Positions 10,657 through 19,393 of a stretch of 64,000 nucleotides of DNA are shown here, one piece after another. Location: NCBI GenBank assembly GCA_003241385.1, contig QFPO01000001.1, positions 263,548-327,547 on the forward strand, read 5' to 3'. The stretch comes from Rhodanobacter denitrificans (GTDB lineage Bacteria > Pseudomonadota > Gammaproteobacteria > Xanthomonadales > Rhodanobacteraceae). The translations under genes were made by a program, and so were the position numbers. The notes under the pieces were generated by a model, which saw nothing but the letters and a program-made list of their open reading frames with translations, ran no database searches and was not told the DNA's origin. Numbering within the stretch: the stretch's first letter is position 1; each line of letters begins with the position of its first letter.

Positions 10657-12846
10657 CTACTGTAAATCGCGCGCCAAATCGCGCACCAGCCGGAAGCCGA
10701 CGTCGTCGTAGCCGCGATCGGACGCCAGCTCGCGCAGCGGCGGTTCGCCGCCGCCGGGCGCGTCGCGCCACGAGCTCCCGGCGACGATGCGCCGCTCGCA
10801 GACCGCGCTGGCGGCGTCGACGCCGGCGCAGTCGGCGGTCCATTCGGCGGCATTGCCGGCGAGATCGTTGAGGCCGAGCGCCGTGGCCGCGAGGCTGCCG
10901 GCCGGCGCGGTGCCGCGCCGGGCCGTACAGCCGGCGCCCGTGCACGGCGGCGGCGGTGCCGCCTGCCAGGCGTGACGCCATTCGACGCGCGTCGGCAGGC
11001 GATACCGTTTGCCGGTCTGCGTGCTCAGCCATTGCGCATAGGCCTGCGCATCCTCGGCGCTGACGCAGACCACCGGCTCGGCCTCGCGCTGCGCGAAGCC
11101 CGGATCGCGCCAGTCGCGCCGGTCGAGCAGACGCAGCGGCGAGAGCCGGCTGCGGCAGCGCGTCGCCTTGCGTCCGGTCGCGTCGGCGAACCGCGCATAG
11201 TCGGCGCGGCCGACCTCCTCGCGCATCATCAGCAACGGCGCCGGCAGCGTCGAGGCGCCGGCATGGCGCGGCACGAAGGCCAGCGCCGGACCGCCGCGAT
11301 CGCGCGCCGTCGCGCCGGGCTGCAGCAGCGCGCCGGCGCGGCGCTGCAGCGCGTCCCAGCGCTCGCCCTCGGCACCGGCCTCGCGCGCGAGCTCGAGCCA
11401 GGCCAATGCGCGGGCGCGCTCGTAGGCGCGTACTTCCGATTCCGCGCGCGCCTGCATCGCCTGCCGCGCCTGCAGCTGCAGCGCCTGGAACGCCGGCGCG
11501 TCGCGCAGCCGCGCCTGGTCGGCGAGCAGCACGGCCTGGCGGTAGCGCTCGCGCGTCGCGTCGAGATCGCCGCTGCGCGCGCGCTCGACCAGCGGCACGG
11601 CGAGCGCGGCCAGCACGGTTTCGAGGCCGGCCTTCGCGTCGGCGTTGTCGGGATCGGCCGTCAGCAGGTCCAGATAGGTCTGTGCGGCGTTGGCGCCGGC
11701 CGGCGCCAGCAGCTGGCCGGTCGCGAGCTGGCCGCGCGCGCGTTCGAGCGCCTCGTCGAATGCCGGAGCCGGCGCCGGCGGCACGGCGGCGGCAGGATCG
11801 TCCGGCGCCGCGATCGCTTCCTCGGCGGGTAAGGCCGACGTCGTGTCGGCGGTCGCCTCGGCCGCGGGCGGCCCCAGCAGCGGCGCGAACACCAGACCCG
11901 GCACGACGACCAGCGCGAGGCCGAGCACGACCAGCAGCAGCGGACGCCGCCACGACCTCGCACCACGCCAGCCATGCCAGAACGGCTGCGGATGCAGGCG
12001 CTGCTCGACGCGATCGAGCGCACGCAACATCGCCTGCGCACTGCGATGGCGCTGCTCGGGTCGCTTGGCCAGCGCGCGATCGACGAACGGCTGCCAGTGC
12101 GCCTTGTCGGCCGGCAGCCGCGGCACCGGATCCTGCGCGTGCATCAGTGCCAGTCCGAGCGCATCGGCGCAGCGGAACGGCAGCTCGCCGGTCAACAGCT
12201 CGTAGGTCAGCACGCCGAGGCTGTACAGGTCGGCGCGACCGTCGACCGTGCCGCCGCGCGCCTGCTCGGGGCTCATGTGCGCACTGCTGCCGAGCGCGAA
12301 GCCGTCGCTGGTCACGCGCGGCTCGCCGCTGCGGCGCGACAGCGCAATGCCGAAATCGGCCAGTTGCGGCCGGTCGGCATTGTCGAACAGGACGTTCTCG
12401 GCCTTGACGTCGCGGTGCACGATGCCGCGCGCATGCGCATAGTCGAGCGCGTCGAGCAGCACGCGCAGCAGCGCGATCAGGCCGTCCTCGTCGTTGCGGT
12501 AGTCGCGCTCGCCGAGGTCGCCGTTGGCCAGATACGGCATCACGTAGTAGAGGTCGCCGTCGAGCGTGCGGCCGACCTCGTGGATGCCGACGATGCCCGG
12601 ATGCTCGAGCTTGGCGATCACGCGCGCCTCGTTCTCGAAGCGCACGGCCTGTGCCTCGTCGAGCGTGCTCGACGGGCGCATGATCTTGATCGCGACCTGG
12701 CGGTCGAGCGATTCCTGCACCGCCAGATAGACCACCGCCATGCCGCCGCGCCCGAGCTGGCGGATCAGCCGGTAGCCGGGTATGCGGGGCTGCGCGGACC
12801 GTCGGGGCGCGGTGTCGAAAGGTGGAGCCGTAGTGGAACTGTGCAT
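10657..12846 (-). CDS. Serine/threonine kinase fused to formylglycine-generating-enzyme-like domain
   Basis: Protein of 729 residues. The kinase domain spans about 25-290, with LGRGGMAVVY at 31-40, Lys54, HRDVKAEN at 144-151 and DFG at 164-166, all intact. A hydrophobic helix at about 305-330 is followed by an Ala/Glu-rich helical stretch (about 370-520), and residues 530-729 form a sulfatase-modifying (FGE/SUMF1-like) domain with YRLPTRVEWRHAW, LNDLAGNAAEWTADC and VGFRLVRDL. This kinase-FGE layout is known from bacterial signalling proteins, where the FGE-like part usually acts as a sensor or ligand domain. Here it would lie in the periplasm. No other protein-phosphorylation gene is adjacent. 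The reading frame ends at the edge of the AT-rich islet. Confidence 0.85.
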   Translation of the reverse strand: MHSSTTAPPFDTAPRRSAQPRIPGYRLIRQLGRGGMAVVYLAVQESLDRQVAIKIMRPSSTLDEAQAVRFENEARVIAKLEHPGIVGIHEVGRTLDGDLYYVMPYLANGDLGERDYRNDEDGLIALLRVLLDALDYAHARGIVHRDVKAENVLFDNADRPQLADFGIALSRRSGEPRVTSDGFALGSSAHMSPEQARGGTVDGRADLYSLGVLTYELLTGELPFRCADALGLALMHAQDPVPRLPADKAHWQPFVDRALAKRPEQRHRSAQAMLRALDRVEQRLHPQPFWHGWRGARSWRRPLLLVVLGLALVVVPGLVFAPLLGPPAAEATADTTSALPAEEAIAAPDDPAAAVPPAPAPAFDEALERARGQLATGQLLAPAGANAAQTYLDLLTADPDNADAKAGLETVLAALAVPLVERARSGDLDATRERYRQAVLLADQARLRDAPAFQALQLQARQAMQARAESEVRAYERARALAWLELAREAGAEGERWDALQRRAGALLQPGATARDRGGPALAFVPRHAGASTLPAPLLMMREEVGRADYARFADATGRKATRCRSRLSPLRLLDRRDWRDPGFAQREAEPVVCVSAEDAQAYAQWLSTQTGKRYRLPTRVEWRHAWQAAPPPPCTGAGCTARRGTAPAGSLAATALGLNDLAGNAAEWTADCAGVDAASAVCERRIVAGSSWRDAPGGGEPPLRELASDRGYDDVGFRLVRDLARDLQ

Positions 12847-12963
12847 CAGTCGCCGCCAGAGCGGACCTTGGGTGTCGGCGCAACGGTCGCGAATCGCCTC
12901 AGGCGCGCAGATTAACCCAGCCGCGTGCGGCGCGTCGCGGCGCTGCCGACACCCCGTTGCGCG

Positions 12964-13584
12964 TCAGCGGACGGTCAATCGCACCGCGTCCACCCGTCGA
13001 ACCCCCAGCGTGTCGCCGGCCAGGGCGACCGCGCGATCGCGGGCCGCGTTCGAGCCGACGTCGCCGTGCAGCGTCGCCACACCGTCACGAGTCGCCACCT
13101 CGATGTCGCAGCTGCCGACACTGCGGGAGGTCCGCAAGGCGTGGACGATCGCTGCGGATATCCAGGCGTCGGTCTGGACGGCGGCGCGCTCGCGCTCGGT
13201 CGCGCGCGAGCGGGCCTGGGCCTGTGCGATGTCGGTGATCGGCACCCAGTCGACGAGGTCCAGCTGATCGACGACGCCGAGGACGCCCCGCGTATCGCCG
13301 GCCAGCTCGGCGGCCGAGGATTTCTGCGTGCGGCTGCGTGCCTCGCCGCGCAGGCCGACCTGGCCGTCGCGCACGCGGACCTCGATGTCGGCTGCCTCGA
13401 TCGTCGCGCTGGCCGACAAACGCATCCGGATCGCGGCGGCGATCGCCGCGTCGCCGTCGAGGTTTTCGCAACCGGCGGCCCCGGTCGCGGCCGGCGGCGG
13501 CGAGGCGCTCCGGCAGGCGCCGGCGGCGGTCATCAGCACGAGCAGTGCCGCGGCGGCTCGATATCGGCGTTGAATGGTCTTCAT
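12964..13584 (-). CDS. BON-domain lipoprotein
   Basis: Protein of 206 residues. The N-terminus MKTIQRRYRAAAALLVLMTA leads to a lipobox-like AAGAC, so a lipidated envelope protein is likely. Two BON domains follow: IRMRLSASATIEAADIEVRV with DGQVGLRGEA, and WISAAIVHALRTSRSVGSCD with DGVATLHGDV. BON domains bind membrane phospholipid, as in OsmY and DolP. The ATG at 13584 has a GAGGAAG ribosome site; the longer open frame back to 13740 runs over the terminator of the neighbouring transcript and is rejected. An osmotic or envelope stress role is by family only. Confidence 0.8.
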   Translation of the reverse strand: MKTIQRRYRAAAALLVLMTAAGACRSASPPPAATGAAGCENLDGDAAIAAAIRMRLSASATIEAADIEVRVRDGQVGLRGEARSRTQKSSAAELAGDTRGVLGVVDQLDLVDWVPITDIAQAQARSRATERERAAVQTDAWISAAIVHALRTSRSVGSCDIEVATRDGVATLHGDVGSNAARDRAVALAGDTLGVRRVDAVRLTVR

Positions 13585-13742
13585 CGGTGCTTCCTCGTCA
13601 TGGGGCGGGCTCGCAGCCAGGGCTGCCCTTCGTTTCGCGGCCGGCTGGTCCTCGAACGAAGCCTGCTTCGCCGGGCATCCGCTCGACTCGCGCAGGCGGC
13701 TTAGGCCCCATGCGCCTTCGCCTGCGAAAAAGCACGGCATCT

Positions 13743-13769
13743 AAAAAAGGCCCGGTCGAAACCGGGCCT
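13743..13769 (-). terminator. Rho-independent terminator
   Basis: On the minus strand AGGCCCGGT and ACCGGGCCT form a 9-bp stem with a TTCG loop, followed by six T. It lies 6 bases after the stop of the small ORF at 13776-13940 and ends the fasciclin transcript. Confidence 0.9.
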
Positions 13770-13775
13770 GATCGT

Positions 13776-13940
13776 TCAATGCCGGTCGTCGGCCGGCGGT
13801 ACGTCGACCGCCCGCTGGCGCGCCGGCTCAGGACCGGACGGCGTTCGCGCAGGCTCGCCGTTCCGGCCGGCCGGCGCGGCCGCCGGTGCGCGGTTGTGCC
13901 GGCCGAACCGGCCGTCGTCGTGTTGCTGCAGCATCTTCAT
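13776..13940 (-). CDS. Small hypothetical protein (54 aa)
   Basis: ORF of 54 residues starting MKMLQQHDDGRFGRHN, rich in Arg, Pro, Ala and Gly, with no transmembrane segment and probably disordered. A GGAG about 10 bases upstream of the ATG and a strong terminator 6 bases after the stop support translation. It follows the fasciclin gene by 149 bases on the same strand and may share its transcript. I recognise no family. The composition is close to that of non-coding frames in this genome, so it could be spurious. Confidence 0.4.
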   Translation of the reverse strand: MKMLQQHDDGRFGRHNRAPAAAPAGRNGEPARTPSGPEPARQRAVDVPPADDRH

Positions 13941-14089
13941 GCGGTGGTTCTCCGTCGCGGCCTGCGCGGGCCGAGGCTCTGCGTGCAGGCGAGGCCCGCA
14001 GTCGTCCCATTGCAGCGCCCGGGCTCGGTGCGGCATCGGCGCAGCGCTGCGGCCGCGATCGCGCGGCCCATCGCCCGCCTGGGCCGTCC

Positions 14090-14545
14090 TCAATGCCGCG
14101 TCGGCGAATGACTCGACGGCATGATCACCTTGTCGATCGAATAGATCACGCCGTTCTTCGATGCGACGTCGCGCAAGGAGACGTTGGCGTCGTCGATCGT
14201 GACGCGTCCGTCGGTCATCTTGATCCTCGCCTTTCCGCCCTGGACGGTGGGCGTGTCGCGCATCCGGCCGATTTCGGACGGAGAGATGCGGCCGCGCACG
14301 AGGTGATACTGCAGCACCGAGATCAGCTCGGCCCGGTTCTCGGGCATGAGCCAGTTCTCCAGCGTGCCCTCCGGCAACTGGGCGAATGCGGCGTCGGTCG
14401 GAGCGAACACCGTATAGGGACCTGCCGACTTCAGCGTGTCGGTCAGATCGGCGATCCCGATGGCCTTGCTGAGCGTCGTGAACGTATCGTTCGCGGCGAC
14501 GGTCTGGGCCAGATCGAGCGGAAGCGTATCGGTATGGTTGTTCAT
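14090..14545 (-). CDS. Fasciclin (FAS1) domain protein without signal peptide
   Basis: Protein of 151 residues forming a single FAS1 domain: TLSKAIGIADLTDTLKSAGP, then the H1-type segment YTVFAPTDAAFAQLP, LQYHLVRGRI, and the closing VIYSIDKVIMP. FAS1 domains mediate adhesion or carbohydrate and matrix binding and are usually exported, yet MNNHTDTLPLDLAQTVAAND is hydrophilic, with no signal peptide or lipobox. The ATG at 14545 lies just upstream of the domain; the frame extends to 14914 but that part translates to unlikely sequence. It probably shares a transcript with the small ORF downstream and ends at the 13743 terminator. A cytoplasmic role, or export by another route, is unresolved. Confidence 0.82.
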   Translation of the reverse strand: MNNHTDTLPLDLAQTVAANDTFTTLSKAIGIADLTDTLKSAGPYTVFAPTDAAFAQLPEGTLENWLMPENRAELISVLQYHLVRGRISPSEIGRMRDTPTVQGGKARIKMTDGRVTIDDANVSLRDVASKNGVIYSIDKVIMPSSHSPTRH

Positions 14546-14917
14546 GGAAGGAGCCTTGGTGTTCCGCTGATGCGGAAGGCGAGGCGGCAGGCGCCGCCGG
14601 CCCCGGCGAGCATCCGGGGCGTAGCTCAGGAACGTGAGGAAAGGAACCGCGGGACTGAGGCGGGCACATCGATTGCGCCCAGCAACCGACACCATACGCG
14701 CATCGCCGTTAGTTGGGCGTGAACTCAAGCATCCGACAGGATCGATCCTCGACGCACGTCGGCAGCCGTGACGCTTCGCATGCAGGGCCGCGCTACATTG
14801 CGGACCGCGGTGTGAGCGCACGGCGGTGCGCACGCGACGCCGGCCGCCGTCATCGGAGCAGGTGTCCTCGTTCCATCCGCAGGCGCGATATCCGTGTCCG
14901 CCCCGAGGAGTCATGCG
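14546..14917. other. No gene seen
   Basis: This stretch is upstream of the fasciclin gene on the minus strand and of the nhaA fragment on the plus strand. It should hold their promoters, but I see no convincing -35/-10 pair, RNA or repeat. The open frames crossing it have compositions expected from high-GC non-coding frames. Confidence 0.5.
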
Positions 14918-14997
14918 ATGGCACGCTCCTTCGTTCGCCCCCTCGCCGTCTTCGTCGCAGGCCGTCCGCCCGGTGCGGTCCGCTCCGTCGCGAACTC

Positions 14998-15243
14998 GTG
15001 AGCGCCGCCAACGCGCGGCTCCCGCAGCGGCCGATGGACCGGGTCGGCGGGGCCTTCACGCGATTCATCCACGTCGAGGCGATGGCAGGCGGCGCGCTGG
15101 TGCTCTGCGCGCTGGTCGCGCTCGCCGCGTCCAACTCGCCCTGGTCGCAGCCGTATCGGGCGTTCCGGGAAGCGCGTCGTGAGTCCGGCTCGAGTGCCGC
15201 GACGATGGCCTGCGGCGCATCGACGACGTGCGCCAATCCATGA
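14998..15243 (+). pseudogene. nhaA: Fragment of Na+/H+ antiporter NhaA (N-terminus only)
   Basis: The frame from GTG 14998 (or ATG 15034) reads MDRVGGAFTRFIHVEA, then AGGALVLCALVALAASNSPW and SQPYRAF. This is recognisably the N-terminal helix region of NhaA, with the hallmark ending of an aliphatic helix in A-NSPW. After about 60 residues similarity stops and the frame ends at TGA 15241-15243; intact NhaA is about 390-450 residues. A 27-codon ORF (ATG 14918, with GAGGAG upstream) ends in TGA overlapping the GTG 14998, which may be a relic of the upstream coding sequence or a leader. The remaining antiporter helices are not found downstream, where a hairpin and sucD follow. Confidence 0.7.
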
Positions 15244-15294
15244 CGGCGCTTTCACGGAAACGGCCCGGTCGCGCCGGACCGGGATCGCAGGTCG

Positions 15295-15330
15295 GGCAGC
15301 CGGCGTATCGATCCCGATACGCCGGCTGCC
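15295..15330 (-). terminator. 16-bp hairpin after sucCD
   Basis: A perfect 16-bp inverted repeat (GGCAGCCGGCGTATCG and its complement) with a 4-base loop starts 8 bases after the sucD stop. No T tract follows, so it is either a terminator of the kind that does not need one or an mRNA 3'-end stabiliser. A weaker hairpin (CCCGGTC/GACCGGG, 15264-15283) lies just beyond. Confidence 0.6.
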
Positions 15331-15338
15331 ATCGAACC

Positions 15339-16208
<870 letters not shown>

Positions 16209-16222
16209 CGATTCGTCCTCGC

Positions 16223-17389
16223 TCAGGCGGCCTTGACCGCGGCTACCGCCTTTTGCGCGGCGTCATTGAGATCCGTGGCCGGCGTGATCTTCAGGCCGGA
16301 ATTGGCGAGCAGCTCGCGCCCCTTCTCCACGTTGGTGCCTTCCAGGCGTGCGATCACCGGAATCGTCAGGCCGACTTCCTTGACCGCGGCGATGATGCCC
16401 TCGGCGATCAGATCGCAGCGGACGATGCCGCCGAAGATGTTGACGAGGATCGCCTCGACCTTGTCCGAGGACAGGATCAGCTTGAACGCCTCGGTCACGC
16501 GCTCCTTGGTCGCGCCGCCGCCGACGTCGAGGAAGTTGGCCGGCTCGGCGCCGGCCAGCTTGATGACGTCCATCGTCGCCATCGCCAGGCCCGCACCATT
16601 GACCATGCAGCCGATGTTGCCGTCCATCGTCACGTAGTTGAGGTTGTGCCGGACCGCCGCGGCCTCGGCGGCGTCCTCCTGGCTCTCGTCGCGCATCGCG
16701 GCCAGATCGGGGTGGCGGAACTCGGCGTTGTCGTCGGAGTTGACCTTGCCGTCGAGCGCGGCCAGCGAACCGTCGGCGAGGATCGCCAGCGGGTTCAGCT
16801 CGACCAGGGCCAGGTCCTTGTCGTTGAACAGCCGGTACAGGCCGGTCATGATCCTGGTCAACTGGCCGGCCTGCTTGACGTTCAGGCCCATGTCGAACGC
16901 GAGGCGGCGCGCATGATACGGCTGGATGCCCTCGACGAAGTCGACCTCGATCGTGTGGATGTCCTCGGGGGTGTCGCGCGCGACCTGCTCGATGTCGACA
17001 CCGCCCTGGGCCGAGGCGATGAACGAGATCGTCTTGCTGCCGCGGTCGACCAGCACCGACAGATACAGCTCCTTGGCGATCTCGCCGGCCTCGGTCACCA
17101 GGACCAGGTTGACCGGCAGCGCGCGGCCGCCGGACTGGTAGGTCTCCATCGCCGTGCCGAGCATGCCGGCCGCGGCGGTGCGGACGTCATCGACGGTCTT
17201 GCAGAACTTGACGCCGCCGGCCTTGCCGCGGCCGCCGGCGTGGATCTGCGCCTTGACCATCCAGGGACCGGCGCCGAGCGCCTGCGCGGCGCCGACGGCT
17301 TCATCGGGCGTGGACGCGACCTTGCCGGCCGGGACCGGGATGCCGTACTGGGCGAACAGCTCCTTGGCCTGATACTCGTGGAAATTCAT
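16223..17389 (-). CDS. sucC: Succinate-CoA ligase, beta subunit
   Basis: Subunit of 388 residues (E. coli 388). It has an N-terminal ATP-grasp domain (MNFHEYQAKELFAQYG, VKAQIHAGGRGKAGGVK), LVELNPLAILADG, and the succinate-binding GNIGCMVNGAGLAM and LDVGGGATKERV segments. It forms the nucleotide-binding half of the SucCD enzyme and is the first gene of sucCD, divergent from pilS. In Xanthomonas the same genes lie beside pilS, so this junction is conserved in the order. Confidence 0.97.
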   Translation of the reverse strand: MNFHEYQAKELFAQYGIPVPAGKVASTPDEAVGAAQALGAGPWMVKAQIHAGGRGKAGGVKFCKTVDDVRTAAAGMLGTAMETYQSGGRALPVNLVLVTEAGEIAKELYLSVLVDRGSKTISFIASAQGGVDIEQVARDTPEDIHTIEVDFVEGIQPYHARRLAFDMGLNVKQAGQLTRIMTGLYRLFNDKDLALVELNPLAILADGSLAALDGKVNSDDNAEFRHPDLAAMRDESQEDAAEAAAVRHNLNYVTMDGNIGCMVNGAGLAMATMDVIKLAGAEPANFLDVGGGATKERVTEAFKLILSSDKVEAILVNIFGGIVRCDLIAEGIIAAVKEVGLTIPVIARLEGTNVEKGRELLANSGLKITPATDLNDAAQKAVAAVKAA

Positions 17390-17514
17390 GCATGCACCTG
17401 AAAGGGGGAGTGGACGACACGGGTCGACGCCACCGCCGCGGGGGCGGGAAGCGAGGGAGACGCCGGGGCCGGCGGGCCGAAGATCTTAAGAAAACGGCCG
17501 CGGAGCGGGCGCGT

Positions 17515-17543
17515 ATTGTGGGCAAACCTCGCCTCGAAATCAA
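17515..17543 (-). promoter_or_regulatory. Candidate sigma-70 promoter for sucCD
   Basis: Read on the minus strand, TTGATT and CACAAT are separated by 17 bases, leaving a leader of about 118 bases to the sucC ATG. The match is moderate. On the opposite strand, TATACT at 17571-17576 could be the -10 of pilS but has no good -35. Confidence 0.4.
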
Positions 17544-17618
17544 AACGATCGTTCGATCGCCGAGGGCGCCTATACTCGCCGCGGGAAGCCGACGGCGCGC
17601 CGCCGGGCGCGGGGACAG

Positions 17619-19229
17619 ATGATCTCGATGGGCGAAACGACACGGCGCGAGCTGTACTTCTTCAACCTCTACCGGGTCTTCGAGGCGTTCGTGTTCGCCG
17701 GCCTGGTGTTCAGCCCGATTGCGGTCGACTGGGTCCAGGTGACCCATCCGCGGCTCGGCCAGGCGGTCGTGCTGGCCTACATCACGCTGTCGCTGGCGCT
17801 GCTGGCCGCCACCTCGCGCATGCACGCGCGGCCGGGCTTCTGGATCGGCACGGCGCTGTGCCTGGACATCCTGGCCGCCTCGCTGGTCCACGTCTCGCTG
17901 GTCGGCGCCAGCACCGCGGTGCCGATCCTGCTGATCGTCAACGTCGGCGCCGCCGCGCTGCTGCTGCCGCTGCGCCAGTCGCTGGTGCTGGCCGCACTGG
18001 CCGCGCTCGGCATCATCGTGCCGCCGATCCTGACCGACACGCTCGGCATCACGCGCGGCCGCACCGGCACCGAGGCCGCGCTGTTCGGCGTGGCCTATCT
18101 CGCGCTGGCCCTGCTCGGCCACTACCTCGGCCGGCAGATGCGCGAGACCGAGGCGCTGGCCGAACAGCGCGGCGCCGACCTGCTGAACCTCGAGCAGATC
18201 AACGACCTGATCATCCAGCGCATGAAGACCGGCGTGCTGCTGGTCGACGACGCCAACCGGATCCTGCGCATCAACGAATCGGCCTGGCGGCTGATCGGCA
18301 CGCCGGCGCCGAGCGAGCGCGACCTCGGCAGCGTCGCCGCGGAGCTGTCGCGGCGGCTCTACCACTGGCGCACATCCGGCCGCACCGACCAGAGCGCGGT
18401 CGCGCTGGCCGCCGACGTGCCCGAGGTGATTCCGCGCTTCACGCGGCTGGCGCCGAACGACGACAGCCACGTGCTGATCTTCCTCGACGACACCTCGCTG
18501 CTGTCGCGCCGCGCCGAGGAGCTGACGCTGACCTCGCTGGGCCGGCTGTCGGCCTCGATCGCGCACGAGATCCGCAATCCGCTGGCGGCGATCCGCTACT
18601 CGGCGCAGCTGCTGGCCGAGTCGCCCGAGCTCAACGAGGAGGACGCGCGTCTCGTCGAGATCATCAACAACCACTGCACACGCGCCAACGATGTCGTCGA
18701 GAACATCCTGCAACTGTCGCGGCGCGAGCGCTCGCGGCCGGAGAGCATCGACGTCAACGCCTGGGTGCTGACATTCGTCGACGACTACCGCCAGGGCAAC
18801 GACCTCGGCGCCGACCAGCTGCGCGCGATCACGCAGAACCGGCGCATCGAGGCGATGGTCGATCCGCAGCATCTGCAGCAGGTGGTCTGGAACCTCGTGC
18901 AGAACGCGCTGCGCTACGGCCGCCAGCCGGGCGAGCCGGCGCGCGTGGCCGTGGTCGCACGGCTCGCGACCGACCGCGGGCCGCCGCTGATCGAGGTCAT
19001 CGACCGCGGACCGGGCATTCCGCCGCGCGTCGCCGCGCAGATCTTCGAGCCGTTCTACACGACGCACGAGTTCGGCACGGGCCTGGGCCTGTATCTGGCC
19101 AAGCAGATGACCGAGTCGAGCCAGGCCACGCTCGAGTACGTGCCGGTGGCCGGCGGCGGCGCCTGCTTCCGGATCACGCTGAGCCCGGTCGCCACGCTCG
19201 CGACGCGCAGCAGCGCGCGACCGGCCTGA
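17619..19229 (+). CDS. pilS: Sensor histidine kinase PilS-like
   Basis: Protein of 536 residues. About six hydrophobic helices fill the first 165 residues, followed by a PAS-like segment (IIQRMKTGVLLVDDANRILR), the DHp box with phospho-acceptor His in SIAHEIRNPLAAIRYSAQLL (about 313), the N box WNLVQNALRYG and G boxes (EVIDRGPGIPP, GTGLGLYLAKQM). In Pseudomonas and Xanthomonas PilS phosphorylates PilR to drive sigma-54 transcription of pilA. No pilR follows: the next gene is pepQ. A short distance from GGGGA favours ATG 17619, but ATG 17628 is possible. The PilS assignment rests on architecture plus its place beside sucC. Confidence 0.85.
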   Translation: MISMGETTRRELYFFNLYRVFEAFVFAGLVFSPIAVDWVQVTHPRLGQAVVLAYITLSLALLAATSRMHARPGFWIGTALCLDILAASLVHVSLVGASTAVPILLIVNVGAAALLLPLRQSLVLAALAALGIIVPPILTDTLGITRGRTGTEAALFGVAYLALALLGHYLGRQMRETEALAEQRGADLLNLEQINDLIIQRMKTGVLLVDDANRILRINESAWRLIGTPAPSERDLGSVAAELSRRLYHWRTSGRTDQSAVALAADVPEVIPRFTRLAPNDDSHVLIFLDDTSLLSRRAEELTLTSLGRLSASIAHEIRNPLAAIRYSAQLLAESPELNEEDARLVEIINNHCTRANDVVENILQLSRRERSRPESIDVNAWVLTFVDDYRQGNDLGADQLRAITQNRRIEAMVDPQHLQQVVWNLVQNALRYGRQPGEPARVAVVARLATDRGPPLIEVIDRGPGIPPRVAAQIFEPFYTTHEFGTGLGLYLAKQMTESSQATLEYVPVAGGGACFRITLSPVATLATRSSARPA

Positions 19230-19393
19230 ACGACGCGCCGGTCGCCGGCGCGCCGCCCCTTCCGCACGGCGAGGGCATCGGCCCGCGCGACGCGCAGCGC
19301 CTGCACCCGCGCGCTCGCGGGGCGAGCCCGCGGACTGGCCGCGACCGGCATGCAGGCGGCACAATCGGGCGATTCCCCGTACGCGCTGCTGTC

